Below, in pieces: positions 24,175 through 33,208 of a stretch of 64,000 nt of DNA. Origin of the DNA: Streptomyces sp. SA15. Its GTDB lineage: Bacteria > Actinomycetota > Actinomycetes > Streptomycetales > Streptomycetaceae. Numbering within the stretch: the stretch's first letter is position 1; every line of letters starts with the position of its first letter. A model generated the notes under the pieces. That model worked only from the letters and a program-made list of their open reading frames with translations. It was not told the DNA's origin and did not search any database. Location: assembly GCF_002291145.1 (NCBI RefSeq), contig NZ_NTGE01000099.1, positions 427,957 to 491,956 of the forward strand. The letters are read 5' to 3'. The position numbers and the translations under genes were made by a program.

Positions 24175-26130
24175 ATGTCCCGAGAGTTCCCCATCGGCCT
24201 CACACCTCCCGACTGGCTGGTGAGGAACCTCCAACCACAGCCGGCGCCGGTCAACTGGCCCGCCGTCGCCCGCGCCGCCATCGCGATGGCCCTCCCCCTG
24301 GCGATCGGAATCGCCGCCGACGAGCCGACGTACGGCGCCATCGGCTCCATGGGCGCCCTCTCCGGCGTCATCGGCGACACGGCCGACGCCTACCGCATGC
24401 GGATCCTCAACATCGCGATCCCGCAGCTCTTCGGCGCCGTCGGCATCACGCTCGGTTCGCTGGTCTACGGCCACGGCTGGCTCGCCGTCGCCGCCGTCAC
24501 CGGCGTCGCGCTCGTCTCCGGGATGATCTCGACGATCGGCGCGGTGGCCTCCGTATCGGGACTGCTGCTGCTCCTGAACTCCGTAGTGGGCGCGGGCCTC
24601 GCCATGCCCGGCGAGTGGTGGCTGGCCCCGGCCCTGATGACCGGCGGCGGCCTGCTCGTCCTGGTCCTCGCCCTGCTGGCCTGGCCGCTCAGGTCGGGGG
24701 TGCCGGAACGGGCGGCGGTCGCGGGCGCGTACCGGACGGTGGCCGACCTGCTCACCGTCAGCGGGACGGACCGGACGGAGGAGTACGACGAGGCCCGCCA
24801 TGCCGTCACCCAGTCCCTCAACCAGGCGTACGACCTCATCCTCGCCCGCCGCGCCCGCCACCACGGCCGCAGCCCCGAGCTGACCCGCCTGCTCGCCCAG
24901 CTGAACGCCATCACCCCGGTCGTCGAGGCCGCCCCGGCCGCCCACCTCGCGGGCCACGCGCTCCCGTCCGAGGCGCAGGAGGCCGTTCGCCACCTCGCCC
25001 AGGCCGTGGAGACCGGCTACACCGGTCCGATAGGCCTCAAACTCCCCGTCCCGGTGACCGAGACCTCGCGGGCGGTCGACCACGCCCTGCGCCATGCGGC
25101 CGAGGTCGTGACCTCGCCGGACGTGGACCCGCGAGGCATCGACGACCGTCTCGGCAGGCCCGCCGCCCTGAGCATCCGCGCGGCCCGCGCCGCCCGCAAC
25201 GTGGCCCTCTCCGCGGCCTCCTGGCGCTACGGCCTGCGCCTCGCCCTGTGCATCGGCCTGGCCCAGGCCTTCGTCTCGATCATCTCCGTCCCCCGCTCCT
25301 ACTGGGTGGCCCTGACCATCACCTTCGTACTGAAGCCGGACTTCGGTTCGGTCTTCTCCCGGGCGCTGCTGCGCGCGCTGGGCACGGTGGCCGGGCTGGT
25401 GATCGCGGCCGCGGTCCTTTCGCAGGTGCCGCGGGGCTGGTGGGACGTACCGGTGATGCTCCTGCTCGCCCCGCTGATCCCGGCGCTCACGCCACGCGGG
25501 TACGGCTACCAGACGGCGGCGATCACCCCGGTGATCCTCCTCCTGTCGGACGTCCTGAACCACCAGGGCACGGCCCTGCTGCTGCCTCGCCTGGTGGACT
25601 CGCTCATCGGCTGCGGAATCGCACTAGTGGCGGGCTATCTCCTCTGGCCGGAGAGCTGGCACACGCGGGTCGGCGACCGCCTCGCGGACGCGGTCGCGGA
25701 CACCGCGCGCTATGTGGAGGGCGCGTTCGGCGCGCCGGGGGTCGAGGCCGTCGACCCACCCGCTCGCGCCCGTATGCGCCGCCGCCTCTACCGCGACCTC
25801 TCCGTCATCCGTACGGAGTTCCAGCGTGCCCTGACCGAGCCGCCGCCGACCGGTCGCCGGGCCGCGGCCTGGTGGCCGCTGGTCGTCGCCGTCGAACGCA
25901 TCGTGGACGCGACGACGGCGGCCCGGGTGCGGGTACGGCACGGGGCGCCACCACCGTCGGAGGCCGAGGTAGGTCAAGTGGCCTTGCAGCTGCGGGAGTT
26001 GGCGGAGGGCCTACGGGAGGTGGAGGTGCTGTACGCGGTGCGTACGGACCTCACCGGGCCGTCCGGCAAGTTGCTGGAGCCGCTCAGGCAGGAGGTGGCG
26101 GCGGCGAGGGCGATCGCGTCACCGCACTGA
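24175..26130 (+). CDS. FUSC-family inner-membrane transporter
   Basis: 651 residues. Two blocks of about five to six transmembrane helices (residues ~25-180 and ~355-500) separated and followed by helical cytoplasmic domains, as in aromatic-acid/fusaric-acid exporters (YeeA/AaeB-like). The second block contains RSYWVALTITFVLKPDFGSVFSRALLRALGT, which is the family signature. Substrate unknown. ATG 24175 is preceded at 6 nt by CATAAT and has no SD, again consistent with a leaderless mRNA. A hairpin spans its stop codon. Confidence 0.87.
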   Translation: MSREFPIGLTPPDWLVRNLQPQPAPVNWPAVARAAIAMALPLAIGIAADEPTYGAIGSMGALSGVIGDTADAYRMRILNIAIPQLFGAVGITLGSLVYGHGWLAVAAVTGVALVSGMISTIGAVASVSGLLLLLNSVVGAGLAMPGEWWLAPALMTGGGLLVLVLALLAWPLRSGVPERAAVAGAYRTVADLLTVSGTDRTEEYDEARHAVTQSLNQAYDLILARRARHHGRSPELTRLLAQLNAITPVVEAAPAAHLAGHALPSEAQEAVRHLAQAVETGYTGPIGLKLPVPVTETSRAVDHALRHAAEVVTSPDVDPRGIDDRLGRPAALSIRAARAARNVALSAASWRYGLRLALCIGLAQAFVSIISVPRSYWVALTITFVLKPDFGSVFSRALLRALGTVAGLVIAAAVLSQVPRGWWDVPVMLLLAPLIPALTPRGYGYQTAAITPVILLLSDVLNHQGTALLLPRLVDSLIGCGIALVAGYLLWPESWHTRVGDRLADAVADTARYVEGAFGAPGVEAVDPPARARMRRRLYRDLSVIRTEFQRALTEPPPTGRRAAAWWPLVVAVERIVDATTAARVRVRHGAPPPSEAEVGQVALQLRELAEGLREVEVLYAVRTDLTGPSGKLLEPLRQEVAAARAIASPH

Positions 26131-26158
26131 GACCTCTCAGGGTGGGGACGCGATCGCC
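26109..26158. terminator. Bidirectional terminator-like hairpin
   Basis: GGCGATCGCGTC (26109-26120) pairs perfectly with GACGCGATCGCC (26147-26158) around the FUSC stop codon. It lies in the convergent gap before the PhoX gene end, so it could end both transcripts. Confidence 0.6.
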
Positions 26159-26199
26159 GGGAGTGCTGCTGCTCAGACTGCTCTAACCGCTCAGACCGC

Positions 26200-28290
26200 T
26201 CAGACGCCGATGTCGCAGCCGTCCTTGCGCCACACCGCCACGACCGACGGGCGAACGATCTTGCCGGGCCCGTCGGGCCAGGTGCTGGCGGGCTTCTCGA
26301 GGGACGCGCCGTCGAGCTCGCCGGGGTGCTGTACGGCGACCAGCACGCGCCGGTCCTGGATGACCGGACCGCAGGTCTCCGCACCCTTCGGCACGGTCAG
26401 GAACTGCTTGAGCTCACCACGCCGCTCACCCTTCGTGGCAACCCCGAACAGCCCGTCGTGCGAACCGAGCTGGGCGCCGTCGGTGGAGATCCACAGGTTG
26501 CCGTACGAGTCGAAGGCCACGTTGTCCGGGCAGGAGATCTGGCTGACCTTGTCCTTCGGGAAGCCGGCGAAGTAGGTCGCCGGGTCCTTCGGGTCACCGG
26601 CGACCAGGAACAGCGACCAGGCGAACTTGGTGCTGTCGGCCTGGTTCCAGCGCTCGGTCAGCTCCAGGACGTGCCCGTGCTTGTTGGCGTTGCGCGGGTT
26701 GGCCTCGTCGGCCTTGGCGTTCGTACCGACACCGCGGTTGGAGTTGTTGGTGAGGGCGACGTACACCTTGCCGGTGTGCGGGTTCGGCTCGATGTCCTCG
26801 GGCCGGTCCATCTTGGTGGCGCCGACCTTGTCACCGGCGAGGCGCGTGAAGACGCAGACCTCCTCGGCGGTCATGCCCTCGACGTGCGAGACGGCACCCT
26901 TGGCGGTCGCGGTGACCAGCGGGATCCACTCGCCACTGCCGTCGAACTCGCCGTCGGCCGGCAGCTTGCCCGTGCCGTCGATCTCGATGGCGGGGGAGTC
27001 ACCGGTCAGCTTGGCGACGTACAGCGTCCCCTCGTCGAGCAGCGAGAGATTGTGCTCCCGCACGGCCCGCGAGTGCCCCTGCTTCATCCGCTTGCTGCCG
27101 ACGAACTTGTACATGTAGTCGAAGCGCTCGTCGTCACCGGAGTAGACGACCGGCCGCCCGTCGTGGGTGAGCCGCACGGTCGCGCCCTCGTGCTTGAACC
27201 GGCCGAGCGCGGTGTGCTTGCGGGGCGTGGAGGTGGGGTCGTACGGGTCGAGCTCGACGACGTACCCGAAGCGGTGCACCTCGTTCGGCTCCTGGGCGAC
27301 GTCGAACCGCTTGTCGAACCGCTCCCACTTGCGCTCACTCGCGGCGGTACCGATGCCGTACCGCTTGTCGGTGGCACGGCCGGCGTTGGCGAAGTACTGG
27401 TTGAAGTTCTCCTCGCCGTGGAGGGTGGTGCCCCAGGGGGTCGTGCCGCCCGCGCAGTTGTTGAGGGTGCCGAGGACCTTGCGGCCGGAAGGGTCGGCGG
27501 AGGTCTTCAGCAGCTCGGACCCGGCGGCGGGCCCGGTGACCTTGAACTCGGTGGTGGCGGTGACGCGGCGGTTGAGGTGGTGCCGGGGCACGGGGGTGAG
27601 CTTCCCGGTCCTGCGGTCCTCCTCGACGACGACGGCGGACAGTCCGTGGGCGGCCCAGGCGATCTCGACCTGCTCACGGGTGGGGTTGACGCTGTCGTAC
27701 CCCCGGAACATGAGCACCTCATCGGTGTACTCATGATTGGCGACGAGCAGCTGCCGGTTCCGCTCCCCCGGGAGGGGCAGCAAGGCAAGGAAGTCGTTGT
27801 TGTACCCGAACTGACCGGCCTGGGCGGCGGCGGTCTGCTTGTCCGGGTCGAAGGCGGGCGCGCCACGCAGGATGGGCTCGCCCCAGCGGATGACGACGTT
27901 CTGCTGGTACCCGTCCGGCACGGTCACGACGTCGGCGGTGTTGGGCGCGACGGCGGCGAACCGCAGCCCGCGCGCGCCCTTGGAGGTGCCCGGCTTGTGC
28001 GTCGTCGTTCCGGTGGTGGCGCTGTTTTCGGCCGCGGCGACGGGCTGGGCCACGGCGGCACCGGCGGCGGTGGCCACGGTGACGACGGCGGCGGCCCGCA
28101 TCATCGAACGGCGGCTGAGCGCGCCGGCGATGACATCGCCGACGTACGTGTTGGCGGAGGTGTTGGGCACCTCGTGGAAACAGGCGTCACCACACCGGAA
28201 ACGGCAGGTCAGGGCGGATCGTCCGCCGGGATGCGACTCGTTCGAGGTGCTGATCAACGGCAACTGCATGCGCACTTTTACTCTCCCCAT
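26200..28290 (-). CDS. PhoX-type secreted alkaline phosphatase (DUF839)
   Basis: 696 residues. A long N-terminal region carries a Tat signal (SRRSMMRAAAVVTVATAAGAA, about 58-80), followed by a beta-propeller PhoX domain: LLVANHEYTDEVLMF, NNCAGGTTPWGTTLHGEENF, YVVELDPYDP, GHVLELTERWN, CPDNVAFDSYGNLWISTDG. PhoX enzymes use Ca2+/Fe and release phosphate from phosphomonoesters outside the cell. ATG 28290 follows GGGGAAG; a GTG a few codons on is possible. The promoter holds PHO-box repeats, so phosphate starvation should induce it. Confidence 0.9.
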   Translation of the reverse strand: MGRVKVRMQLPLISTSNESHPGGRSALTCRFRCGDACFHEVPNTSANTYVGDVIAGALSRRSMMRAAAVVTVATAAGAAVAQPVAAAENSATTGTTTHKPGTSKGARGLRFAAVAPNTADVVTVPDGYQQNVVIRWGEPILRGAPAFDPDKQTAAAQAGQFGYNNDFLALLPLPGERNRQLLVANHEYTDEVLMFRGYDSVNPTREQVEIAWAAHGLSAVVVEEDRRTGKLTPVPRHHLNRRVTATTEFKVTGPAAGSELLKTSADPSGRKVLGTLNNCAGGTTPWGTTLHGEENFNQYFANAGRATDKRYGIGTAASERKWERFDKRFDVAQEPNEVHRFGYVVELDPYDPTSTPRKHTALGRFKHEGATVRLTHDGRPVVYSGDDERFDYMYKFVGSKRMKQGHSRAVREHNLSLLDEGTLYVAKLTGDSPAIEIDGTGKLPADGEFDGSGEWIPLVTATAKGAVSHVEGMTAEEVCVFTRLAGDKVGATKMDRPEDIEPNPHTGKVYVALTNNSNRGVGTNAKADEANPRNANKHGHVLELTERWNQADSTKFAWSLFLVAGDPKDPATYFAGFPKDKVSQISCPDNVAFDSYGNLWISTDGAQLGSHDGLFGVATKGERRGELKQFLTVPKGAETCGPVIQDRRVLVAVQHPGELDGASLEKPASTWPDGPGKIVRPSVVAVWRKDGCDIGV

Positions 28291-28355
28291 TTGCTTCCCC
28301 TTTAATCCAGCGTGACGGACGGTAGGCGTGCGTTTGTGCGGGAGCGGGGCGCGAC

Positions 28356-28373
28356 GGTGAACTAAGAGTGAAC
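28356..28373 (-). promoter_or_regulatory. PHO box (PhoP-binding direct repeat)
   Basis: On the minus strand GTTCAC occurs twice exactly 11 bp apart (plus-strand GTGAAC at 28357-28362 and 28368-28373), matching the 11-nt direct repeat units of Streptomyces PhoP boxes; a weaker third unit (GGTTACATCCA) lies upstream. It lies 67-83 bp before the PhoX start. Confidence 0.7.
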
Positions 28374-28560
28374 CCGGGGTGGATGTAACCCAGTTGGCCG
28401 TCCTGCCGAGCTGCCGACCGACGGCGTCCTGATGTAGGCCTTGACGTCAGGGGCGGTCGGCGCCCGCCCCTGCCCAAGATCGCCGTCTGGGGCCGCTAAC
28501 CTTACGTGTCCGTCCTGGCCAGCGATTGACGGGCTTCAACTCACGCGAAGGGTTGCGCAC

Positions 28561-30096
28561 ATGGGCATTCTCACTCTCTTGCGGAACGCATTCGGCCGGT
28601 CACGCAAGGTGACTGGGTCCGAGGCGGTTCCTTCGCAGGAGGCCGAGCGGACTGTTTCGCCGGAGGCGGAGCGGACTGTTCCGCAGGTGGCGGAGCGGGC
28701 TGTTCCGCAGGAGGCGGAGCACGTTGCCGCGCAGGAGGCGGCACCGAAGGTCCCGTCCCCGTCGACGGAGCCCACCCCCGACCCGAAGCCGACGGCACCG
28801 GGACCCGAGCCCCGGACATCCACGCTGTCCACGAAGGAGGAACACGACCTGGTCGCGGCCGCCTTCGACAAGGTGACGGTCCCGGCACCGACGAAGCCGA
28901 CGGAGGCGCCTAAGGCGGAGAAGGCGACGGCGGAGAAGGCAGCGGAGGCAGCGGCGGAGAAGCCCGAGCCGACGCCGGAGCCGGTCGCTGAGGGGCCGGT
29001 GAAGGCCCAGGCGCCGGTAGAGGCCCAGGCGCCGGTAGAGGCCCAGGCGCCGGTAGAGGCCCAGGCGCCGGTAGAGGCCGAGGCGCCGGTAGAGGCCGAG
29101 GCGCCGGTAGAGAAAGCAGCGGTGTCCGAGGAGCCGCTGGAGGCTGCGGAGGCCGTTCCCGAGCCGGAGCCGACCGCCGAGCCGGAGCCGGAGCCGACCG
29201 CCGAGGTCACCCCCGAACCGGTCCCCACCCCAGAGCCGTCAGCCGCCGACGGCGAGGACACCCCACCGGGGCCACCCGCACCCGACAACGAAAGCAGCAC
29301 GGGTGGTGCGGGTGGGAACAACAAGGCCGAAGGCGAAGCCGAGGCCGTAGCGGAGGCCCCGCAGCCGCAGGCAACCCGCGAAGCCGAGGCCGTAGCGGAG
29401 GCCCCGCAGCCGCAGGCAACCCGCGAAGCCGAGGCCGCAGACGACGCCCCGCTGCCGCAGGCACCTGGCCTGGCCACCGCCTACAAAGCCGCCGCCACCG
29501 CCCTCGAGACAAAGAACCTCACCGGCACCCGAGCCAAGGTCTACCTCGTCCTCGACCGCTCCGCCTCCATGCGCCCGTACTACAAGGACGGCTCCGCCCA
29601 GGCCCTCGCCGAGCAGACCCTCGCCCTCGCCGCCCACCTCGACCCCGAGGCCCTCGACGCCACCGTCCACGTCACCTTCTTCTCCACGGAAGTGGACGGC
29701 ACCGCCGACCTCACCCTCACCGACCACGAGAACAAGATCGACGAGGTACACGCCACCCTCGGCCGCATGGGCCGTACCAGCTACCACGCAGCCGTAGAAG
29801 ACGTCCTCACGCACCACACCAAGGAAGCAGCCGGCCACCCCGCCCTGGTGATCTTCCAGACGGACGGCGCCCCCGACGCCAAGACCCCCGCAACCCAGTC
29901 CCTCACGGACGCGGCGGCCAACCACCCCTCCGTCTTCTTCTCCTTCGTCGCCTTCGGCGAGCACGACAACAAGGCCTTCGACTACCTCCGCAAACTGAAG
30001 ACCGACAACACGTCCTTCTTCCACGCGGGCCCGACCCCCCGCGAGCTCACGGACGCCGAGCTCTACGAGGGCGTACTCGCAACCTGGCGCCCGTAA
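28561..30096 (+). CDS. VWA-domain protein with long Ala/Glu/Pro repeat region
   Basis: 511 residues. An unusual low-complexity half (15-345) with QEAERTV, QAPVEA (18-bp DNA repeats, six copies) and EAEAVAEAPQPQATR (45-bp, three copies) is followed by a von Willebrand A domain (about 350-511): intact MIDAS DRSAS (VLVLDRSASM-like, here YLVLDRSASM), Thr in MGRTSYHAAV and Asp in FQTDGAPDA. The family resembles TerF-like cytoplasmic VWA proteins used in stress (tellurite-type) modules, but no ter genes are adjacent. ATG 28561 follows GAAGGG. Carries an in-frame palindromic element shared with the S8 protease. Confidence 0.8.
   Translation: MGILTLLRNAFGRSRKVTGSEAVPSQEAERTVSPEAERTVPQVAERAVPQEAEHVAAQEAAPKVPSPSTEPTPDPKPTAPGPEPRTSTLSTKEEHDLVAAAFDKVTVPAPTKPTEAPKAEKATAEKAAEAAAEKPEPTPEPVAEGPVKAQAPVEAQAPVEAQAPVEAQAPVEAEAPVEAEAPVEKAAVSEEPLEAAEAVPEPEPTAEPEPEPTAEVTPEPVPTPEPSAADGEDTPPGPPAPDNESSTGGAGGNNKAEGEAEAVAEAPQPQATREAEAVAEAPQPQATREAEAADDAPLPQAPGLATAYKAAATALETKNLTGTRAKVYLVLDRSASMRPYYKDGSAQALAEQTLALAAHLDPEALDATVHVTFFSTEVDGTADLTLTDHENKIDEVHATLGRMGRTSYHAAVEDVLTHHTKEAAGHPALVIFQTDGAPDAKTPATQSLTDAAANHPSVFFSFVAFGEHDNKAFDYLRKLKTDNTSFFHAGPTPRELTDAELYEGVLATWRP
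29007..29113. repeat. 18-bp tandem repeats (QAPVEA) in VWA gene
   Basis: Six copies of 'caggcgccggtagaggcc' with few changes; near-identity at synonymous sites indicates recent expansion. Confidence 0.85.
29238..29355 (+). repeat. In-frame palindromic element, copy 1 (VWA gene)
   Basis: About 115 bp from 'cagccgccgacggcga' to 'ggcgaagccgaggccgtagc', with an inverted repeat ACCCGCAC...GTGCGGGT around a 24-nt loop. The same element in the same frame lies in the S8 protease gene at 41710-41840. It encodes AADGE...PAPDNESSTGGAGGNNKAEGEA. Confidence 0.8.
29338..29472. repeat. 45-bp tandem repeats (EAEAVAEAPQPQATR) in VWA gene
   Basis: Two near-identical and one diverged copy adjacent to the palindromic element; the first copy overlaps its 3' end. 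Confidence 0.8.
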
Positions 30097-30173
30097 CCAC
30101 GCCACCGCACCCCCACCACTACCACCACGGCCACCACGACCACCACCGGCACCACAGCTCCCCGCACCACCCA

Positions 30174-30214
30174 GGCCGCCCCTTCCCACCCCGCAAAACG
30201 GGAAGCGGGCGGCC
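30174..30214 (+). terminator. Terminator hairpin between VWA gene and metG
   Basis: GGCCGCC (30174-30180) with CCTTCCC pairs with GGGAAG...GGCGGCC (30208-30214) with a single bulge. It follows the VWA stop and precedes the metG leader; the upstream 30097-30150 is ACC-rich simple sequence. Confidence 0.6.
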
Positions 30215-30287
30215 CACCCATGTCGGATACGATTTCAAGGTTCGTACGCAAGCCTCGTAAAACCACCCGACCTGGGAGCAGCCCCCG

Positions 30288-32006
30288 ATGGCTCGACACC
30301 TCATCACCAGCGCCCTTCCGTACATCAACGGGATCAAGCACCTGGGCAACATGGTGGGGTCCATGCTCCCGGCGGACGTGTACTCCCGGTACCTCCGCCA
30401 GCGCGGCCACGACGTCCTCTACATCTGCGCGACCGACGAGCACGGCACCCCCGCCGAGCTGGCCGCGAAGGAGCAGGGCATCCCGGTCGACGAGTTCTGC
30501 GCGCAGGCCCACGACGCCCAGAAGGCCGTATACGACGGCTTCGACCTGGCCTTCGACTACTTCGGCCGCAGCTCCTCCCCGCAGAACCGCGAGATCACGC
30601 AGGAGATCGCCCGCGAGCTGAAGGCGAACGGCTTCATCGAGGAGCGGGCGATCCGCCAGGTGTACTCCAACGCCGACGGCCGCTTCCTCCCCGACCGCTA
30701 CATCATCGGCACCTGCCCGCACTGCGGCTACGACAAGGCCCGAGGCGACCAGTGCGAGAACTGCACCCGCGTCCTGGACCCCACCGACCTGATCGACGCC
30801 CGCTCGGCGATCAGCGGCAGCAGTGACCTGGAGGTCCGCGAGACCAAGCACCTCTTCCTCCTCCAGTCGGCCCTCGCCGGCGAGGTCGAGACCTGGGTCG
30901 ACGAGCGCGCCGACAACTGGCCGATCCTCGCCTCCTCCATCGCCCGCAAGTGGCTCACGGAGGGCCTGCACGACCGCGCGATCACCCGCGACCTGGACTG
31001 GGGCGTCCCGGTCCCGGCCGACACGTGGCCGGACCTGGCAGCCGAGGGCAAGGTCTTCTACGTCTGGTTCGACGCGCCGATCGAGTACATCGGGGCGACG
31101 AAGGAATGGGCGGACCAGGACCCGACCGGCAACCGCGACTGGCGCTCGTGGTGGTGGGAGTCGGAGGCGGACGTCCACTACACGCAGTTCATGGGCAAGG
31201 ACAACGTCCCCTTCCACAGCGTGATGTTCCCGGCGACCCTGCTGGGCACCCGCGCGCCATGGAAGAAGGTCGACGTCATCAAGGCCTTCAACTGGCTGAA
31301 CTACTACGGCGGCAAGTTCTCCACCTCGCAGCGCCGCGGTGTCTTCACGCACGACGCGCTGGAGATCCTGCCCGCCGACTTCTGGCGCTACTTCATGATG
31401 GCGAACGCCCCCGAGTCCGACGACTCCTCCTTCACCTGGGAGCACTTCACGGCCACGGTGAACAAGGACCTCGCCGACACCCTCGGCAACTTCGTCAACC
31501 GCGTCCTGTCCTTCTCCCGCAAGCGCTTCGGCGACGACGTCCCAGCGGGCGGCGAGCCCGGCGAGGCGGAGGCCAAGCTGGGTGAGGAGATCACCCGCCT
31601 CCTCGCGGAGTACGAGGAGCAGATGGAGGCCATCCAGTTCCGCAAGGCGGCGGCCGCCCTGCGCGCCCTGTGGTCGGCCGGCAACTCCTACCTGGAGGAG
31701 AAGGCCCCCTGGCTGGAGATCAAGACCAACCCGGAGGGCGCGGCCCTGACCCTGCGTACGGCGATGAACCTCATCCACCTCTACTCGGTGGTCTCGGAGC
31801 CCTTCATCCCGGCCTCGGCGAAGGCCATGCGCTCGGCGTTCACCCTGCCCGACGACACGGCCCAGTGGGTCACGGCCGACGAGGCCCGCGCCCTGTCCTC
31901 CGTCCCGGTCGGCACGTCCTTCACGGTCCCCCCGGTCCTCTTCACCAAGATCACGGACGAGGACCTGGAGACGTACAAGGAGCGCTTCGGCGGCGCCCCG
32001 GAGTGA
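30288..32006 (+). CDS. metG: Methionyl-tRNA synthetase
   Basis: 572 residues. Class I signature PYINGIKHLGN (HIGH-type, 11-21), zinc knuckle CPHCGYDKARGDQCENC (about 145-161), KFSTS (KMSKS, about 342-346) and helical anticodon domain. Forms Met-tRNA for initiation and elongation; lacks the C-terminal dimerisation domain of the long bacterial form, like other actinobacterial enzymes. ATG 30288 follows GGGAG. Core gene, cytoplasmic. Confidence 0.97.
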   Translation: MARHLITSALPYINGIKHLGNMVGSMLPADVYSRYLRQRGHDVLYICATDEHGTPAELAAKEQGIPVDEFCAQAHDAQKAVYDGFDLAFDYFGRSSSPQNREITQEIARELKANGFIEERAIRQVYSNADGRFLPDRYIIGTCPHCGYDKARGDQCENCTRVLDPTDLIDARSAISGSSDLEVRETKHLFLLQSALAGEVETWVDERADNWPILASSIARKWLTEGLHDRAITRDLDWGVPVPADTWPDLAAEGKVFYVWFDAPIEYIGATKEWADQDPTGNRDWRSWWWESEADVHYTQFMGKDNVPFHSVMFPATLLGTRAPWKKVDVIKAFNWLNYYGGKFSTSQRRGVFTHDALEILPADFWRYFMMANAPESDDSSFTWEHFTATVNKDLADTLGNFVNRVLSFSRKRFGDDVPAGGEPGEAEAKLGEEITRLLAEYEEQMEAIQFRKAAAALRALWSAGNSYLEEKAPWLEIKTNPEGAALTLRTAMNLIHLYSVVSEPFIPASAKAMRSAFTLPDDTAQWVTADEARALSSVPVGTSFTVPPVLFTKITDEDLETYKERFGGAPE

Positions 32007-32045
32007 CCTGGCACTGGCCTCTCCGGGGCCACCGCTCCAGGGCCC

Positions 32046-33091
32046 TCAGGCGAACGCGGGCATGATCGTGTCGTGGATCAGCCGCAGCTGGGTGTTCACA
32101 TCCGCCACATCCTCCAGATCACGGCCCGTGAAAGCCTTCACGAGAGTCCGGTCGGTGACGGCACAGATCATGTGGTTGACACCGGCCGGGGCGATCTCCC
32201 GCTGAATCTTGTCCCGGCACTCCTCGGGGGTGCCGGCGATGGAGAGACGTTCGGCGATCTCGGGGGTGGTGAGCTCGATGCCGCGGGCGAGGTCACCGGC
32301 CGCGATGGCGTCGATGACCGGTTTCAGCTCGCCGGGGTCCACGCCATTGCGGCGCAGTTGCTCCTCGGGCATCGAGGTGGCGTAGATGCCGACCATGCTG
32401 CGGGCCGCGTCCTTGGCTGCGACGGAGTCGGGCCCGGTGGCGAAAACGACCCAGGCACCGATGTCCAGCGACCGCCAGTCCTTGCCCGCCCGCTCGGCTC
32501 CGACCTGGATGTGCCGCACCGCGTAGTCGTATGCCTCGCGCGTGTAGCTCAGCGCGTGGTGGCAGCCGTCCGACAGCTCACCCGCCGCCTCGAAGGACTT
32601 GGGCCCGCGCATCGCCCCCAGCTTCAGCGGCACCCGCTCCTGCACCGGCCGGGCGAAGGTGAACAGTCCCTGGTAGGAGAAGAACTCCCCGTCGTACGAG
32701 ATGGCCCCCTCGTCCAGCAGGGTGCGTACGACGTGCAGCGCCTCCTTCACCCGGGACAGCGGGCGCGTGCGGGCCCAGTCGATGCCGTACTGCGCGAGGA
32801 GCCCGAAGTTCCCGCTGGACAGCACGCCCTCCGCGCGCCCGCCGGACAGTTCGTCGAGCGTGGCCAGCGCCTGGGCGATCAGCGTCGGCTCGCGGAGCGT
32901 GACGGGGGAGACGCTCGGCCCTAACCGGATCCGGCTGGTCTGCCCGGCCGCCGCGAACAGCAGCCACATGTCCTTGTGCCAGGTCTCGTCGGCGGCGTAG
33001 CAGGCATGGAAGCCGAGTTCGTCGGCGACTCTGATCGAGGCCAGCGACTCTGGAGCGGGTAGTCGGGGAGCATGGCGTAGCTGAACTTCAC
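32046..33091 (-). pseudogene. F420-dependent LLM-class oxidoreductase, frameshifted
   Basis: From GTG 33091 the frame gives VKFSYAMLPDYPLQ and then leaves the family; one base later the expected frame resumes (ESLASIRVADELGFHACYAADETWHKDMWLLFAAAGQTSRIRLGPSVSP) and continues intact to AFA at 32046. A single missing base near 33047-33052 ('ctccagagtc' for 'ctccaggagtc') explains it. The intact part has the flavin/F420 TIM-barrel features of TIGR03557-like enzymes. Either a recent pseudogene or a sequencing error. It also carries an in-frame TTA codon (32922-32924). Confidence 0.8.
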
Positions 33092-33208
33092 GGGCGCCGC
33101 CTTCCGTAGCGGGACTGAGCGGTTGTGCTGACGGTTCCCGTGCCTAGTGAGCGGGGCCCGGGACGTCAAGTCCCAGGCCCCTCCCATGAGTTCATGTGGT
33201 CAGGGGAG

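Noticed and set aside
28520..29477. Antisense ORF opposite the VWA repeats
   Set aside because: Ser/Ala/Gly-only composition mirrors the repeats; no signal or domain.
30097..30160. Coding region for a His/Thr-rich peptide in the ACC-rich sequence before metG
   Set aside because: Simple-sequence DNA without start and ribosome site.
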